A stretch of 5,207 nucleotides of DNA. It comes from Bacteroidota bacterium. GTDB taxonomy: Bacteria; Bacteroidota; Ignavibacteria; UBA10030. The DNA is taken from assembly GCA_003453835.1 (NCBI GenBank), contig DMMN01000045.1, positions 9,926-15,132 of the forward strand, given 5' to 3'. Below the pieces are notes generated by a model. The model searched no databases. It saw only the letters and a list, made by a program, of their open reading frames with translations, and had not been told where the DNA came from. This document shows, in pieces, positions 4,807-5,207 of this stretch (position 1 is the stretch's first letter; each line of letters starts with the position of its first letter). A program made the translations under genes and the position numbers.

Positions 4807-5207
4807 GCGCCCAGCGTCGTGCTCGCACCAAAGATCGTCAGGAGAAGGGACCGAAGGAGGAGCGAACGGAAGAGCGATGGGATGTGCTCTTCCGATCTCT
4901 CGGGAGAATCGAGATTGTGATGCTTGTGGGAGCGATCCTTCTGTTGCTTGTCCTCATCTATACGATTCAGTCGATTCTTTCGCCGTTCCTTCTTCTGGGA
5001 GCGATTCTCTTCTTGTTGTATCCTTTGCGCGGCTACGATCTGGCAAAGAAGATCATGTGGCTGAGCGGCATCTTGTTCGGGATCTGGTTCTTGGTCAACA
5101 TCTCCGCCGTCCTTGCGCCTTTCGTCGTCTCACTCGTGCTCGCCTATGTCTTAAGCCCGATCGTCGACGGCGCCGAGCGGTGGAAGATTCCGCGTTGGAT
5201 TACCTCG
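4803..5207 (+). CDS. AI-2E family (UPF0118/PerM-like) membrane protein, 3' truncated
   Basis: An open frame of 135 codons runs to the window end without a stop. ATG 4803 overlaps the dut stop by 4 nt (ATGA), and AAGGGGG at 4792-4798 is a good ribosome site, so translation is probably coupled to dut. The first 35 residues are highly charged and cytoplasmic. Hydrophobic helices follow at about 37-56, 57-75, 85-104 and 105-121. The segment [20 protein letters not shown] (104-123), followed by ERWKIPRW, is the typical entry of AI-2E family proteins, which usually reads PF...AxxLAYxLxPxV...R..PR. The family includes TqsA, PerM and some Na+/H+ antiporters, so the substrate cannot be told. The first two helices appear additional to the usual N-terminus. 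Confidence 0.85.
   Translation, partial: MSAQRRARTKDRQEKGPKEERTEERWDVLFRSLGRIEIVMLVGAILLLLVLIYTIQSILSPFLLLGAILFLLYPLRGYDLAKKIMWLSGILFGIWFLVNISAVLAPFVVSLVLAYVLSPIVDGAERWKIPRWITS

Noticed and set aside
1..5207. CRISPR array, tRNA/rRNA gene, insertion sequence or phage genes
   Set aside because: No repeat-spacer pattern, no tRNA or rRNA-like sequence, and no transposase, integrase or terminal inverted repeat was seen on either strand.

Overview
The window reads as a chromosomal segment of a Gram-negative-like bacterium. It is moderately GC-rich by eye, all genes are on the + strand, and spacing is compact. The NuoE/NuoF sequences, weak Shine-Dalgarno use at several starts, an ECF sigma/membrane anti-sigma pair and an AI-2E family protein fit the Bacteroidota/Ignavibacteria-type (FCB) lineages. 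That placement is inference from protein style only and I hold it loosely.

Layout. (1) Positions 1-1755 hold the end of nuoE (5' truncated) and a complete nuoF. These are the NADH-oxidising head of respiratory complex I, with the cluster-ligating cysteines of both subunits intact. A strong intrinsic terminator (1781-1821) closes this unit, so nuoG is not directly co-transcribed downstream. (2) Positions 1848-4151 form a self-contained regulatory module. It has an ECF-type promoter-like sequence (TGAAAC-N16-TGTATA), a perfect 12-bp palindrome at the expected transcription start, an ECF sigma factor, and, 1 nt after its stop, a 518-residue single-pass membrane protein. The N-terminus of that protein looks like an anti-sigma domain without zinc ligands. 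Its roughly 400-residue extracytoplasmic part is unusually large, has no cysteine, and contains helical segments resembling LTXXQ/CpxP-type stress sensors plus a methionine cluster. (3) Positions 4152-4329 are a 178-nt intergenic region with a small hairpin, a split direct repeat and a sigma-70-like promoter whose 17-nt spacer is almost entirely a TTCC tetranucleotide repeat. (4) Positions 4330-5207 hold dut (dUTPase, TTG start). It overlaps by 4 nt an AI-2E family membrane protein that runs off the window and has an apparent extra N-terminal membrane hairpin.

How the parts work together. nuoEF serves NADH oxidation. The sigma/anti-sigma pair looks like an autoregulated envelope-stress or metal-stress switch in which the large outer domain would receive the signal and release the sigma factor. 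dut and the transporter form a separate translationally coupled unit. The best candidate for something undescribed is the sensor half of the anti-sigma protein. The nuo and dut genes are ordinary housekeeping genes.
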